Part shown: in pieces, positions 38,301-52,590 of the stretch
How the letters are laid out: each line of letters begins with the position of its first letter
Position numbering within the stretch: the first letter of the stretch is position 1
NCBI GenBank assembly: GCA_032207245.1
Contig: CM063500.1
Location: 20,953,444-21,017,443 of the forward strand
DNA: 64,000 nucleotides
Source of the DNA: Pardosa pseudoannulata
Taxonomy: Eukaryota; Arthropoda; Arachnida; Araneae; Lycosidae
Direction of reading: 5' to 3'
Position numbers and translations under genes: made by a program
The notes under the pieces: generated by a model
What the model saw: the letters and a program-made list of their open reading frames with translations, nothing else
Database searches by the model: none
Told to the model about the DNA's origin: nothing

Positions 38301-41030
38301 TTGATATTGGGAACTCTGCAAATATATGAATTCTTCAATGCATTCTTAAAGTGAGCCAAAACATACAGTAGAAGTATAAAAAGCTATTTCTAAACTCAGC
38401 TGCTCACATACATTATTATTACGTTACAGGCGATGGTTAAGCATATATTGGTTAAGAATATTCTAGATCGTGATTCTCCAAACAAAATTATAAAAGAAAT
38501 TATCATAGAAGAGATTAGTTTCTTTTTCAAAATCTTCGTTGGATTTTGATCAGAAATACATGAATTCTATAAAACATACAAGAGAGGTGTAGTGAAAAGA
38601 CAACTCTATATTTATTCTTCACACAATTATCAAGTAAAATTATCATAAATGTTAAAAAATTAGACATATTCGTTCGGTTTTATTTTAATTAGAAAGATAT
38701 AAAATTGTCAACCTTTGAAGTATTAAAATTTTATGGATTGTTCAATGTATTTGTTAATTTAGCAACAGAATTCCTATGTTAAAAGTATAAAATGAATTTC
38801 TTTCAGCTGAAGAAAACATACGTATATATAAGACATAAGCGTTTATTCAGTATGCCTCTAACCTGAATGTTGATTCTCCAGACAGGATTAAAAAATAAAG
38901 ATTTTTCTAGATTTTAAAAAACACAATCGGTTTTTACATTTTTATGGTCAAAATAGATAAACTGTCAGTACTTATAAACGAGAGTGGTGTAAAATGATAC
39001 AGAAATGTTCAATGGAATACTGTGATATGATTTTATCGTACATTAACAATCCTGTTTTTCTTTTCTTTTATTGTGTTACACTGAACATTGCTTTTATTTT
39101 CAATAGTCTCCACTTGCTACTTTTTATTTTCGTAGAAATGGATTCTTTTTTGCATTATTTGAATATTTGTCGAGTTGAAACTGGAGAGATATAAAGAATC
39201 AATTATATTTGAGAGAAATAAACTAATACAGAAGTGTACAATGAATTATTTTTGAGATTTTGTTTGTTCCTTTTTTCATAAAAGTTGAATTTTAATATAG
39301 CATTTATTGTTAAACCATGCTATATCAAACGATATTCAACTCTTTCTTTTAAAAATATGTTTTAAATTTCAATGCTGTGCTTTCACTCATATCTTAAAGA
39401 TGTTTTAAAATATATTAGAGTCTACATAAAAGTCCTTTACTCGACTGGAAAGCAAAGAAAAGAAAGCTTTTTAAATACTTTGATAGAAAACAAAAATTCA
39501 ACAATTAAAATGCATTTTTTAGAAATTTAGCTTTTAGCATTTCATTCATTGTGCAATGCATTTTTAAAGAGATCATGAGAAATCATATGTTAGCTGTGTA
39601 AAATGTAATTTTTTCTCTAATTGAAGAAGACACATACAAAGGCTGCCTTCTAAGTTTTTACAAATGACCAATAGAAGGCGCTAATGAAATTTATCTTCAG
39701 GATATTTGTAAAATTCACATTTTTTTATATTTGAATCAGTGGCATCTTAGAAATCTTCTGCGAATATTTTTTAGAGTGAACGTTTTAAGGTACCTCCAAG
39801 GTCCACTATGGTCCACTGCAAGCCATTACCACCGTCTGAATGGGGTATGGTTTATCGCGGTCGACGATGGCTGACGATAAAATGAACTTGGCGGAAGATG
39901 ACTTGGGAAGCAGTTTTTCTCCAAAGATCAAAGGCAGCCAGATACGGAACTAAAGTGCGCAGGAGATCCTATGGATGCATCCATGATCTCGGCTCCTTTA
40001 AAGGCTCACTGTGTGGATGCAACCCGTAAACCATCGTCCAAGTTCACCATCAGGAAGTGGTGAACAATTGCCCATAGTGTGGAGGCTACATAAAAGAAGC
40101 AAGTGAGGGAAAAAATGAAGATATCTCGTGAAGGCTTCCATTAGATGATTTTTTATGATTTTAAGAAACGACTCACTCAACACGAATGCATAGAATCGCT
40201 TCGTGAAACTTTTAGTAGTGAAGCACCAGCACAAAAGACACCTTACACTTGACTTGCAGAATTTCGTCGTGTTCATGCATCAATCAGACAGGAATAGATA
40301 AAATCTCTTTCTCTGTATATATATAAATAAACGAGATTTAGCGATGTACCTATACTGGACAGTTCTCCATCAAACTATTGTAAAATGATAATTTTCATAA
40401 AATTTAAGAAACAGATCTGTTAGTGTTATGTACCGTTTGTATCGTAGATTTTAGAGTGAATAATTCTAGATTCCACTTGAAAGTCTTAACAAATAAATTA
40501 GATCAATCCCGAAAATGAAGTTACTTAACCCTATATCACTAACTTGTTCAAATAATTTACTTAGCTGTACATCTACATTACAGGAAATGCTTTATTCCTT
40601 TGTTATTGCACTAAATGACATTTGATCTCATATGAGGTTTTATAAGAAAATTTACAAACTGCTTTTTTTTCATTGTATTCAGATCATAAATCATCTTTAT
40701 ATAATTATATGAAGGACTTTTAATGTATATTTTTTGATAAGACACATTAGTACATTAAGAAGTAATAAGAAAAGAGAGCAATTGTTAGTGTGATATCCCC
40801 GGTATCAGTTGTGATTGACGAATACATTCATAGTCAAAGTTCTTGGTAAATTTAATGATTAAAGGTTGTTCAAACATATTTGTCCTTTAAACAATATGCT
40901 AGCTACCAAAAAGATCAATTATTATATGACATTTATTTTGAAAGGATTTTGTTGCTGAGCAACATTTGATATGTTTTAATGTGTTAAGATGATGTGTATA
41001 TTCTTTTCGAAATAAAATAAGTCAATATAT
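38301..41030. other. Gene-free stretch with one GC-richer island
   Basis: 38300-39700 is AT-rich with loosely repeated GATTCTCCAxACA motifs. 39790-40090 is GC-richer (GGTACCTCCAAGGTCCACTATGG...) and may be a transposon relic; no domain recognised. I see no gene. Confidence 0.4.
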
Positions 41031-41283
41031 GCACAGGGTTAGCAACAAAATAGTTCCCTACTATTGTCGACTCTAAAATACGTTTTATTGGTGCGAACGA
41101 GATACAATTGGAACTAGAGATAATTCAGATGATACATGTGACATTTATTGCATAAAAAATTTCGTACAAATATCCACCTATAGGTGTCTCTGCAGAACAT
41201 ATGGTATTTATTTTTATTAATATAAATCAGGAATTAGTTTCTGATAACCACATCATGCCTGTGTTGCAAGGATTAGTTTCATT

Positions 41284-41395
41284 TGTTTTGGAGAGCTATG
41301 GTGGACAGTTTTTCTTACGAGGAACAATGAGATCGGGACCTACAGATTAAAGCCGATTACGAACATTCACTCCAGCAGAGGGATTTTAATCAGGG
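41284..41395 (-). mobile_element. SINE family A, nested in the mariner-like element
   Basis: Minus strand: TTTGGAGAGCTATGGTGGAC, AATGAGATCGGGACCTACAG, TTAAAGCCGATTACGAAC, then the head remnant AGAGGGATTTTAATC. The order matches the split SINE at 12.8-13.2 kb. Confidence 0.65.
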
Positions 41396-41768
41396 AAGAG
41401 AAGCCCTGAAACATTCGGCCATCGTTCGGGTTTCCATTGTAAGAAAAAGCGTTGCTAGTAAAACTGCTTTACCAAAACCAGCATAACTCCGTTGCAGTTC
41501 TAAAAGAATTCCATCGTTTGTAACGGGTAAGTGGAGGTCCAATGTCTGCACTTGCCTTTCGCAAGATGATCTTTCGCCATATATTATCCCTTGCGACTTT
41601 TGCTTGAGGTTTCCTGAAGGACAAGATTTATCGTCAAATGCCAGCATCTATGACAGATCTGCAGGATATCATTCGGCGCCATGTTCTTGATATTTCGGCA
41701 GACTCATTCCGATCAGCTTGGAAAAATGGGGTTCTGAGTTTGCAGCATATTGTTGAATATGAAGAGGG
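41396..41768 (+). pseudogene. Mariner-superfamily transposase, C-terminal remnant
   Basis: Plus strand. The degraded W-P-P...P-C-D-F of the motif before the last catalytic aspartate is near 41578-41600. After a frame change comes LKDKIYRQMPASMTDLQDII and RRHVLDIS, then LQHIVEYEEGHIEQF and TAA at 41766. The ending (G-x-H-I-E-x-F/L) is typical of this transposase group. The minus-strand frame over 41390-41647 is its shadow. Confidence 0.65.
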
Positions 41769-42009
41769 ACATATTGAGCAATTTTAATAACACTTTTAAT
41801 ATTATTTAGCATTTAAAAAACATATTAAATGTCTTTTAAGTATTACAAAGCCACCTACAGCCAGTTTTTTACTAAATTTTCTATTTCATACGTGTCAAGC
41901 GCATCATTTGAATTATCTGTAGTTCCAGTTGTATCCCATTTGCACCAATAGAACGTATTCTAGAGTCCTCTGAAGTGGGGAACCTATTTCTTGCTAACCT
42001 TATATATCA

Positions 42010-43050
42010 ATATAGTCAATATATGTTAGTGAATGGAGAGAGAGAGCAGTAAAATCGTTGATCAGGGTTTTTATCCTCAACTACTGGTCTTAGGAATATA
42101 ATCCAAATTAATTTTGAAGAAATAATACTTGATATTTCTATTAACAGACCATTTTTGTTGGTACAGATGCCTTATAGCAGCCGGGTTTTTTTCGCCAAAT
42201 TTGGCGATTTTTCAGCTGTTTCATGGGGCGATGAATGGGTTGGTGTGTTTATCTTGACTTTGGTGGTTGAGTATGGCAGCTCCGATGTGCACCCCATTGG
42301 TGCTTGTGATTTCTGACGTCAGTAACCGGCACTATTTGAAAAATTTGCATCTGAGCTGTTCTTTCGGCTTCCGGACATCCAAATAGAAGGTGGTGTCACT
42401 TAGGTCAGATTGTATTTTTTTCCGTATCATTTTCATTTTTATGATTTCGTAATTTAATTATGGCAGGTGTCAATATTTCGGTGTATTTTTCTTTCGACCA
42501 ACAGAAAAACGCGCTTTCTGAAAAATCGCCAATTAAAAAAACTTGGCTGCGGCACACGTTTTCTGAAAGATCACAAATTTAAAAAAAAACATGGCGGCGG
42601 TCACATGGTATATTTGAAACAGAACAATTAACAAAACTAAATTTTTTCCAAAAAAAGGAACACAGCAGAATCACAATGTATAGCATTATTAAAATAAAAT
42701 TAGCATAATAATTATCATTTTTTATTTTATTTATAAAATATTTAATAGGATATTAATATTTATGATGTATATGAACAGAGCATAACACAACATATAACAT
42801 TTTAATAAGCTCTAATATTATAAAAAAATCTTAAATCTGAGGGGGGGTTCCTTTTCTCAACCCCCTTGTAATAAAAGAAATGCAAAATAAATTTAACAAT
42901 AATGCAAATAAATTTAATAATAATATCAATTTTTTCATTATTTATAAAATATTTAATAGATTATTTAGCCTTTAAAGTAATACCAAGTCACATATATTTC
43001 TTAGCCATCTTATTATGGAATAACCCCATAAGTGGTTAACATTACTCCCT
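42010..43050. other. Gene-free stretch
   Basis: CGCCAAATTTGGCG (42192-42205) is a perfect 14-bp palindrome. TTTTCTGAAA...ATCxCxAATTxAAAAA occurs twice at 42515-42580. G7 run at 42841. No gene seen. Confidence 0.45.
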
Positions 43051-43054
43051 ATGG

Positions 43055-43295
43055 ACAACACAAGGTAGTAACTTTGAAGCAGCTACCAAATAGAAGATCT
43101 CCAGGGTTTGCCTACCAACTCCAGAGGTAACAGTTGGGAGCTTGGAAGACATTACTACCACGAACCTATTTTATGTGATTCAGACACCTCTAATGCTTAC
43201 GTTGGATATTTGGTCGGTTCAAACCTTGAACTCGTAACTCTCCGGTTATGAGATCAATATCTTGCCGACTAAGCTACTGCGGTTCCACGTTTGAA
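43055..43295 (-). mobile_element. SINE family B (tRNA-Met-like head)
   Basis: On the minus strand the head reads GTAGCTTAGTCGGCAAGA (A box), then CTCATAAC with a CAT anticodon position, GAGTTACGAGTTCAAGGTT and TTGAACC (B box), 43290 down to about 43220. A unique body follows toward 43055. Acceptor pairing is poor, so it is not a functional tRNA. Confidence 0.6.
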
Positions 43296-43777
43296 GTAAG
43301 ATAAGCATTCATTGAAATAAAAATATTAAGTTTAGTTAAAAGTACTATGAAATTTTGCCTGTCGTATTTCAAACGTTTTTTACTTTATTCCTTACTTCAG
43401 GGAAAGAATTGTAATTGTCCGAAAATTCGACTTCAAGATTTTGATTGATCTTCACGATTTAATTCTCCTTCTATGGTATTTTTTAAACTTAGTGCTTTGA
43501 AGTATTAGTTGAGATTCACCCTTACTCTTACTTCGGATATCCAAGCATCCACGTATTTACAAAAGTCTGCGAGAAACGTACTCTGAGCGCTTCGAACCTC
43601 GGAAATCTTCCTGTGGAAGAAAAACTGTTCCGGCTCATCAGACCGGTAAATCATAGTAGCAGAGTCCCGTACCTGCACTAATTTCCTAACTGTTTCCTGT
43701 ATCTGATTGTACTATCTTCACTGTACCCACGTGTCTTTTATTTTTAATGCTTATCTTGGCACGATATTTCGTAATTT
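43296..43777. other. Gene-free stretch
   Basis: Nothing recognised; 43540-43700 is slightly GC-richer. Confidence 0.4.
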
Positions 43778-45635
<1,858 letters not shown>

Positions 45636-47113
45636 CACTATATTGCCATTGATAATCTGTCACTTGTGATTTTAAACATTTTGTTGAATATCCCCCCCCC
45701 AAAAAATACACTAGAAATTATTCCAAAACCTCAGGCGGGTAAACAAGATGGTATACGTCATATATTTCAGTTAAGTATTTTTCTCGAAACTCCATAGGGG
45801 ACCATCAACAAATTGAAGAGAAACTAATATGTTTTGGATAATCCTGTAAAAAGTAATGTATGAAAAGCGTTGAAACTTTAGCACATGATTGAAATGCTTC
45901 TTGTAATAATCTGTGTTTGTTTTTATGAGGATAGCACATATACTCCTGGAAAAATTGAGGATTTTATAAAAACAATCCCAAATTTCTCCATGTGACGCAT
46001 GTCAAACAACATCGTGCACAATACCTTGCAATTGAAATTAAAAAAATAATAAATATTGGATGAAAGAGGAACAGGTTCACTAAATAATGTTTCACTGAGC
46101 ATGCGCGAATGCAATCAAAATATAATGTGCATAATATATTAGCCACATGTATAGAGCAATGTTTGTGAAAGTCCTAAAAACACAGCTTGAAAATTCTGAA
46201 AGTGATCGTCGACAGATAAAGTAAAAAAATGAGGGGCTGTATCCAAATTTCATATGTTATTAAAAATCTCACTATCGAGTAAATGGGTAAATAGGTAATA
46301 TTTCTTTCACTGCATATTTTAAAGTAGAAGCTGTCATAGAAGTGAATGTTTGTTCTGGCTGCAGAAGAAACATTGATAATGCTGTTCGCAATATATTGTA
46401 TGTATATTTTGTATTTATACAAAATTCTATATTTGGATACAGTCCCTCATATTTTTGCTTACTTTTGGGCTCAACGGATTTCGAGCTTATCCTATCAACT
46501 ATCACATTCAGGATTTTCAAGTTGTATTTTTGGGACTTTCTCAAAAGTTGCTTTATACGTTTAGCTAATATATTATGAACATTATATTTCGATCGTATTC
46601 GCGCATGAGCATTGAAACATTATTTAGTGAACCTGTTCATCTTTCATCCAATATTTATTATTTTTTAAATTTCAATTGCAGGGTATTGTGTACAATGTTG
46701 CTTGACATGCGCCCTGAAATAAAAGTTCTTTGATATTGAGAATTCTTCAAATTATACGCAAAATACTTGAAGAAATTTGGTATTGTTTTTTTAAAAAGCT
46801 TAATTTCTCTACAAGTATATGTGCTATCCTCATAAAAATGAACACAGATTTTTACAAGAAGAATCCTAAACATGTGCTAAAGTTTCAACGCTTTTCATAC
46901 ATTACTTTTTATATGGTAATCCAAAACATATTTTTTCTTCAATTTGTTGACGGTCCCCTATGGGGTTTCGGGAAAAATTCTTAGTTGAAATATATGACTT
47001 CTACCATCCTGTTTACACGCCTGAAGTTTCAGGATAATTCCTAGTGTGTTTTTTTAGATATTCAATAAAATGTCTAAAATCGCAAGTGACTGGTCATAAT
47101 TGGCAATATAGTG
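45636..47113. mobile_element. Foldback element with arms of about 600 bp
   Basis: Left arm 45636 to about 46250 and right arm about 46440-47113 are diverged reverse complements. Outer ends are CACTATATTGCCA and TGGCAATATAGTG. Inner shared blocks are GTGCTATCCTCATAAAAA, AACGCTTTTCATACATTAC and GGTCCCCTATGG on the right arm. The spacer of about 190 bp has no gene. Resembles long-TIR or foldback transposons. A partial arm also lies at 38.0-38.3 kb. Confidence 0.8.
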
Positions 47114-47540
47114 TATTTACAAAAACAATTTTTTATAATAAAGTTTAGCTTCTATTTGGTTTTTTATATATATTTTGAGGGCAATCTTAGTCGAACGATG
47201 TCTGGATTGGTAAAACGATAGATTTCGATGTCAGAGTACCTAAATATCATGTAGCTCTTCCCAAATTCTTAATATTTGCGTTGGGATCGTATAGTTTACC
47301 AAAATTATTTTATTGCGTTTTGTTATTAATTATTTCTTGATATCTACCCCGATTCTGAGAGACTACAGGCTAATTTTAAACTATTAAAGCTAAGTAATTT
47401 GCTAAAACAAATTTGTATTCTCTAAAATAAAACAAGACAATTCATTAGTTTTAAGCACATTTATAGTTATACTGTTTTTATATATATACAAAAATTTTCA
47501 GATTTTAAAACAACAAGAAAGACAATAAGAAAAGGCAATA
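47114..47540. other. Gene-free stretch
   Basis: No feature recognised. Confidence 0.4.
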
Positions 47541-47814
47541 AGCTATCTGTAAGTTGTAATTAAATCTTCGTCGGTAGAGGTACATTTTGGGTTCTAGATG
47601 CAATGAATGACTGAGAATTAATCTAGCTGGTTACGGGAGCAAAAGGCTTGCTTATTCGATTATTCCAGAGACAAACTCGGTTTATACTTCCTATAGAATA
47701 TATGCAAGGGGTAAAGACAATAGGTTATTTGCAAATAGGGAATAAATCTTTGTCCATAAAGGTATACCAGCCTATGAATAATTAAGCAATAATAAAAAGA
47801 CATTCAAGGTGCTT

Positions 47815-47935
47815 CAAACTTGGTTAGTTTGGAGCGTTACAGTATACTTACTACACGAGGGCTAACGATAACTGGAACTACTTAAAGCCGATTCCAAACG
47901 TCTACGAACACACGTGCTATAGTATAGAGAGTTTC
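47815..47935 (-). mobile_element. SINE family A copy
   Basis: Minus strand: CTTGGTTAGTTTGGAGCGTTACAGTATAC, CACGAGGGCTAACGATAAC, CTACTTAAAGCCGATTCCAAACG, then a degraded head. The tail is at the left end. Confidence 0.65.
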
Positions 47936-48086
47936 TTGAGCAGACGGCTTTCTTTTTTGGCTATTTTATAAAACAAGTATGTGTCTATTTGCTATAGAAA
48001 AGGCAACAAGGAGAGACAGCATACCAGTTGAAAATAGTGATTAAATCTTTGTCCGTAGAGGTACACAGTGAATACTAAATATAATA

Positions 48087-48438
48087 TATTGTCCCGAAGA
48101 TTCGAATGAACACACCACTTAACTTAACAGATGAATTTATTGAAGCTAAGTAGCAACTCGCAACTTTACAATATCAGAAAGTTGCCTACAACTAGTGGGT
48201 ATCAGCTTTTATGTCCAAACAGAATATTCGAGAAATAATTAATTTACATATTAAGAAAGATCTAGAATGTTCGAGAACATAAAACAACAATAAACAACAT
48301 TTCTAAGTTAAAAATCCATACTTTGGATCAACCGCCATGGCGAGCATCGAACCCGCAATCTTCGGGTCTGCATCTCGTGCTTTCACCATTCGGCCACTGA
48401 GCTTGTTGGCTATTCTTCTTTATGCGGCAATATACCCT
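48087..48438 (-). mobile_element. SINE family C with 19-bp target duplication
   Basis: Head on the right, minus strand: GTGGCCGAATGGTGAAAGC (A box), then GCGGGTTCGATGCTCGC, which folds as a T arm with the B box. Body runs left to TGTCCCG at 48090. Flanked by GTGAATACTAAATATAATA (48068-48086) and GTGAATACTAGATACAATA (48439-48457), two mismatches, as expected of LINE-mediated insertion into the tandem unit. The tRNA-like head resembles tRNA-Ser but is not a complete tRNA. Confidence 0.75.
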
Positions 48439-48630
48439 GTGAATACTAGATACAATAAGTGACTGAGATATAATCTAGAGAGTTACAGGAGAATCCAGAT
48501 TGCTCTTCGGATTGGACAACATTCGATTTGTAAATAGTTATTAAATCATTATCCGTGGATTCCAGGTGACAGTCTAGTAATAATTAAGCAGTAATATAGT
48601 ATATATCCTGGCTTTTTCAAGGTTGATGGG

Positions 48631-50814
48631 ATTGGAACGTTCAGATCGACTTTCTATAGTGGTATTAGAATTCATAAACTACAGTATCGAAGTCAGCAAG
48701 CTGTTTCATGGAGAAAGGTTATAAACAAAAACACTGACAGATGGCTTTTAGCTGTCGGTACTCTCTTCTTGACTTCTTACCAAATATTTGCAAAAGGGGA
48801 CCATAATTGGTAGTTCTTTTTTAGTTAAATAATTTTTTTTTTACAAATTTGTAAATGCGCTATGATTTGAAATCGAATATTAACGTAAAGCACAAAAATG
48901 TATTTATCGGCACGTAAATAGCGAACATTTTGAAAACAAAATATACATTAGTGACTCTATGATTTCTTGTATCTCAGGTTAGTAAACATCCAAATGGAAA
49001 ATAACTGTCATTGAATAATATTAAGTAGAAACAACTGAAAGTGCTATGAGACGAAACACAATGGTTTAGAGAAGTTACGACTAAATATTTTGGGAAGTGA
49101 TTTATATTTTGCTATTTTTTATTTTAATATTAACTTTTGCTGACAAAGTCAATCCCATTACTTAGAAATGGGATAGGGAAAACAGTGGGGAAAAATTAGC
49201 ATCAATAATTGAAAAAAAAAAAAACGAAAATTTGTTAATAGAAGAACTTGACAGTTGACCCTTTTACTTTTTCCTTTTTCAGAAAATAAGTCAGCATCTA
49301 CTTGGATATATAATATATATATAAATTCGTTATTTCAAATTTATATTTTCATTTTTCATATTGTAGACCACCTCATCTCTTTTAGGATACATAAAAAAGA
49401 AGAATTTATAAAAATAGATGCTGAGGTCAATTTAAAAGACTTTGTGGTCTTTATCTTACCCACGGGTCATAGGTTATTCCCACTGATATAGAAAAACGCG
49501 TTAGGCAGTGTCTAGATATATTCTGTAAACACTTTTAAGCAGGAATAGTAATTCTGTTTAGATTCTTAATTTTATGCAAAGAAGTTTTGTTAACAAGAAA
49601 AAATAATTTTGAAATTATAGTTTCACGGAGAGGCAAGCTTCGAGTAAAAAAATCTGTTGCTTTTTACCACAGAAAATAAGTTTTTAACTAAACACACGTA
49701 TGTTACATTTCAGTATCAGAATTCAGATGTACGACTACTACTACCGACACAGATGTTTGTTGTCATTTAAAATTAACAATATGTCTCGGTCTTTAAAAAA
49801 TTTAACAATATCACTGTATACAAAACTTAATACTAAAAAATGTCTATCTTGTAATATTCTGCAATTTAGTATCTTTTCATTGAAGCTTAATAAGTTTTGC
49901 ATTAATCCATTTTTTATTACTAACATGTTGAAATTTTCTGATATGCAACAATTTTGTTTTCAAATAATAGGAAAAAACTGGAATTTAAACAATGTTATAA
50001 ATATTCATCTATATTATTGCAGTTCTCTCTATTAAATTAAGCGAATTTTAGCAAAATAGTGTAATCACGTGTAAAATTTATCTTCAAATGTATAAATAGC
50101 TATGCATAAAGAAATTATTTATTGCTTTTTGAAATATTTATTATATTTTATTACATTTTGAACTTAAAGCTTCTGTTCGCTCTTTACTATGTAAAATTTC
50201 TCAGTTTTAATGATATTGCACAAAATACAAGTAAATAAACTCAATAGTAATCAAGGAAATAAACACATTATAGAACTAGCACTAATACCTTGAATATATT
50301 TTTGCCTTTTTTCAACATACTTTACGGTAAAACTACCGACGAATTAGCTACGTAAAGTTCCTAAACAGAGATGCTATATGTGGAATCTTTACTTTTCAAG
50401 AACTAATCAATCTGAAAATATTAGAAAAGACAACATGGAACAGTTTCTCCTTTACTGTCACAATCTAAAACCTTCAAGTGTAGCGTCGAATTTTCGGGTA
50501 ATGAGGAAATTTCTGACAACTTTTTGCACATTAATATAGTTCTATGGAACTGTCAGTGGGCTTGTTGTTGAAATCTTTTATTGTTTAATACACAATTACA
50601 AAGTGAATAAAAGACCACGATGTCATGGTTTTTTTCGGAAATACATAAATCTAACTTACAAAAAGATTTTTTAAAGGATATGGACTCTCTACAGATGAAG
50701 AATCATATGGGAAATTAGTTTAGGTAATTGGTTAGGCATTAAAGATGCAAACTATAGTAATTTTTCAATGGTGCAGTAGTAAATTACACTTCTTTATGGT
50801 AATTTTCAGTGTTT
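48631..50814. other. Gene-free stretch
   Basis: Frames at 49255-49491 and 49700-50035 are A/T-driven without motifs. No gene or transposon recognised. Confidence 0.4.
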
Positions 50815-51908
50815 TCATTTTGAACTACTTACAGAGACCACTAATGCTATGTATGTCAGTACAGTTCCGATATAAACTAAAATAAAACTCTTGTTTATTG
50901 GAATGTCACCGATTATTGTCAAGGACAAATTCTTGTCTATGTATCTGAGAAATAATTGGTGTCTTAGGTTAGATTCTGAGGGATTTTCCAGTAGATAACT
51001 TGCTTTTTCAGACAATTCCGAACTCAAAGAAGACACTTTGCTTGCAACTATACACAAAATAAAGACATTCAACATATTGTTTAGACACATTAACAGAACA
51101 AGAAACAATGTTCCATAAACATCTGCACCTATTGTTTTTAAAATAACATTGAATGCAAAGTAAATACATACAGTACTATAAAGGAGATATAAAAAACCAA
51201 TGTTGAGAAGTTTTGGTTAGTTTATGTGATACGCTTCTTTATGATTATAAAAGATTTCAAAAGGTATTTGTAGTTAGGGATAGTAACTGAAGATACTAAT
51301 TTTTTATAAAATTCCAAATAATGGATTATTTGAAAGCTAATTGTTACGTAAAAGAAGCAAAAAGTATTCATAGCCCAATTAATCCCAATACCTAATAGGA
51401 CATTAAACAAAATATGCCAAAACTTATTCCAAAAAAGAGAATTTATATGATATCCAAACAAGAGTAGTTTAGCTCTTGGATAGTCGTCTGAGAAAATAAC
51501 TGCTAGTACTTGAAAGAACATTATAATTAATGAGACCGAGATATTGATAACTTGCCAAAAGAAAATTTTCTAATTCAAAGTTTTGGAATTAAATGAGTTG
51601 GATGATACTGGATGATGCTTTAATGATACAAGTTTCATAAAATATGCAGCTAGCAGGAATCTGAATACTATGCCTATTATAAGAGCGTATATTGTACCTA
51701 TATATTGTTCATTCTCAATGGGAAATTTTTTTAATTGAAACAAAATGGATACTGTAAATGTTGCCAGAAAGACAGAAACAATAAAGCTGGCAATATTGAT
51801 AATATGATCTAATATTAATCCTCTGCCTGAATCTGAAGAAGGTAAACTATAAACGAGATTTAAACGAAATAAGTGAATAGCTAATCTATGTAAAGCGTTA
51901 AATTCCAT
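50815..51908 (-). pseudogene. GR3: gustatory-receptor-like pseudogene (two stops, one frameshift)
   Basis: Three consecutive open pieces rebuild one receptor related to GR4. Piece 1 (51570-51908) begins MEFNALHRLAIHLFRLNLVY and ends at TAG 51570-51572, where GR4 has a basic residue in SLKRKIIFWQ. The same frame continues past the stop through piece 2 (to 51222) and meets TAA at 51222-51224, where GR1 has lysine in RITKTN. About 40 bases later, near 51180, one base is missing and the frame moves. Piece 3 (50815 to about 51178) then covers helices 5-7, including LFLRYIDKN, IPINKSFILVYIGT and GTVLTYIALV, the best match in the window to the GR C-terminal TY motif, and ends at TGA. The start matches GR4 and has context AAAATGG. 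I infer loss of function; the reading frame outside the lesions is well kept, suggesting recent inactivation. Confidence 0.8.
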
Positions 51909-52590
51909 TTTATTAAGAAAAATTTCAAAGAATTATAATGAAAAATATCAATTTATTCATTTGTTTTACTTTATTTTAATAAATTCTGGAATAATCTTTT
52001 TATTTTTGACAAATTTATACACTTATACGTGAGAGATGTCTGGAAAAACCTCTATATTAACAAATTATTAGATGATAATATTTTTGTTAAAGAAACCATT
52101 AGAGGAGTGTAGAATATAATATTTTTAGTGTTTAAGTTGAAGTACACATTGTAAATATTACACGATTTTTATCTCTTTTTTTTGTGTTTTTATAGGATTT
52201 GCAAATGTATAATAGTGATATGAGTTTCATAAAACTGGAAATTTTCCATATTATGCAAATGATTGAAAGAGTCTATAGTTAAAAGACGCAATTTCTTTTT
52301 TTCTTTTCAATATTTTTCAGTTAAAATTTCAATTATGATTTACATACATGTATAATGCTGTTTTATATTAAACGAAGATTATTGAATTTTACTACTTTTA
52401 AATATATCTCACATTATTAATTTCAGATTAAATCTACTTTAATATTTTGCACTACATTCACCATTGTAATTTTTACATTCCCATTGTGAATTTTTTTAGT
52501 CGATAAATCATAAACAAATTTTGTTCTATAAGCTAGATTAGTATTATAACAATTACTTATTAATCTAAAGGGGTGAATCTAGTACGCAAT
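51909..52590. other. 5' flank of GR3
   Basis: AT-rich; no upstream exon or named element. Contact with the satellite begins at about 52590. Confidence 0.45.

Larger units (their letters stand above)
41036..42000 (+). mobile_element. Mariner-like element with long terminal inverted repeats
   Basis: Left end GGGTTAGCAACAAAATAGTT... and right end (complement) AGGTTAGCAAGAAATAGGTT... match over roughly 130 bp, including ATACGTTxTATTGGTGC, GATACAAxTGGAACTA and AGATAATTCAxATGAT. Inside are a minus-strand SINE (41284-41395) and the C-terminal part of a transposase (41396-41768). GTCAATATATG flanks both sides (41021, 42015). Confidence 0.75.
47540..48630. repeat. Diverged tandem repeat, about 4 units
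   Basis: Units contain TTAAATCTTxGTCxGTAGAGGTA (47560, 47730, 48040, 48540), followed by GxxTACTAGATACAATxAxTGACTGAGA and ATCTAG. Two SINE insertions (47.8 and 48.1 kb) split the array. Confidence 0.65.

Noticed and set aside
41390..41647. 85-codon minus-strand frame
   Set aside because: Lies antisense to the mariner-like transposase remnant.
43220..43290. tRNA-Met-like gene
   Set aside because: No convincing acceptor stem; continues into a SINE body.
45923..46984. Six short frames in both directions
   Set aside because: They are mirrored by the foldback arms and broken in each copy, so they are repeat sequence.
48330..48420. tRNA-Ser-like gene
   Set aside because: A and B boxes and a T arm are present, but acceptor and anticodon stems do not form and the sequence has target duplications; it is a SINE head.
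49700..50035. 111-codon plus-strand frame
   Set aside because: A/T-driven composition, no helices or motifs like the receptors, and overlapped by an antisense frame.
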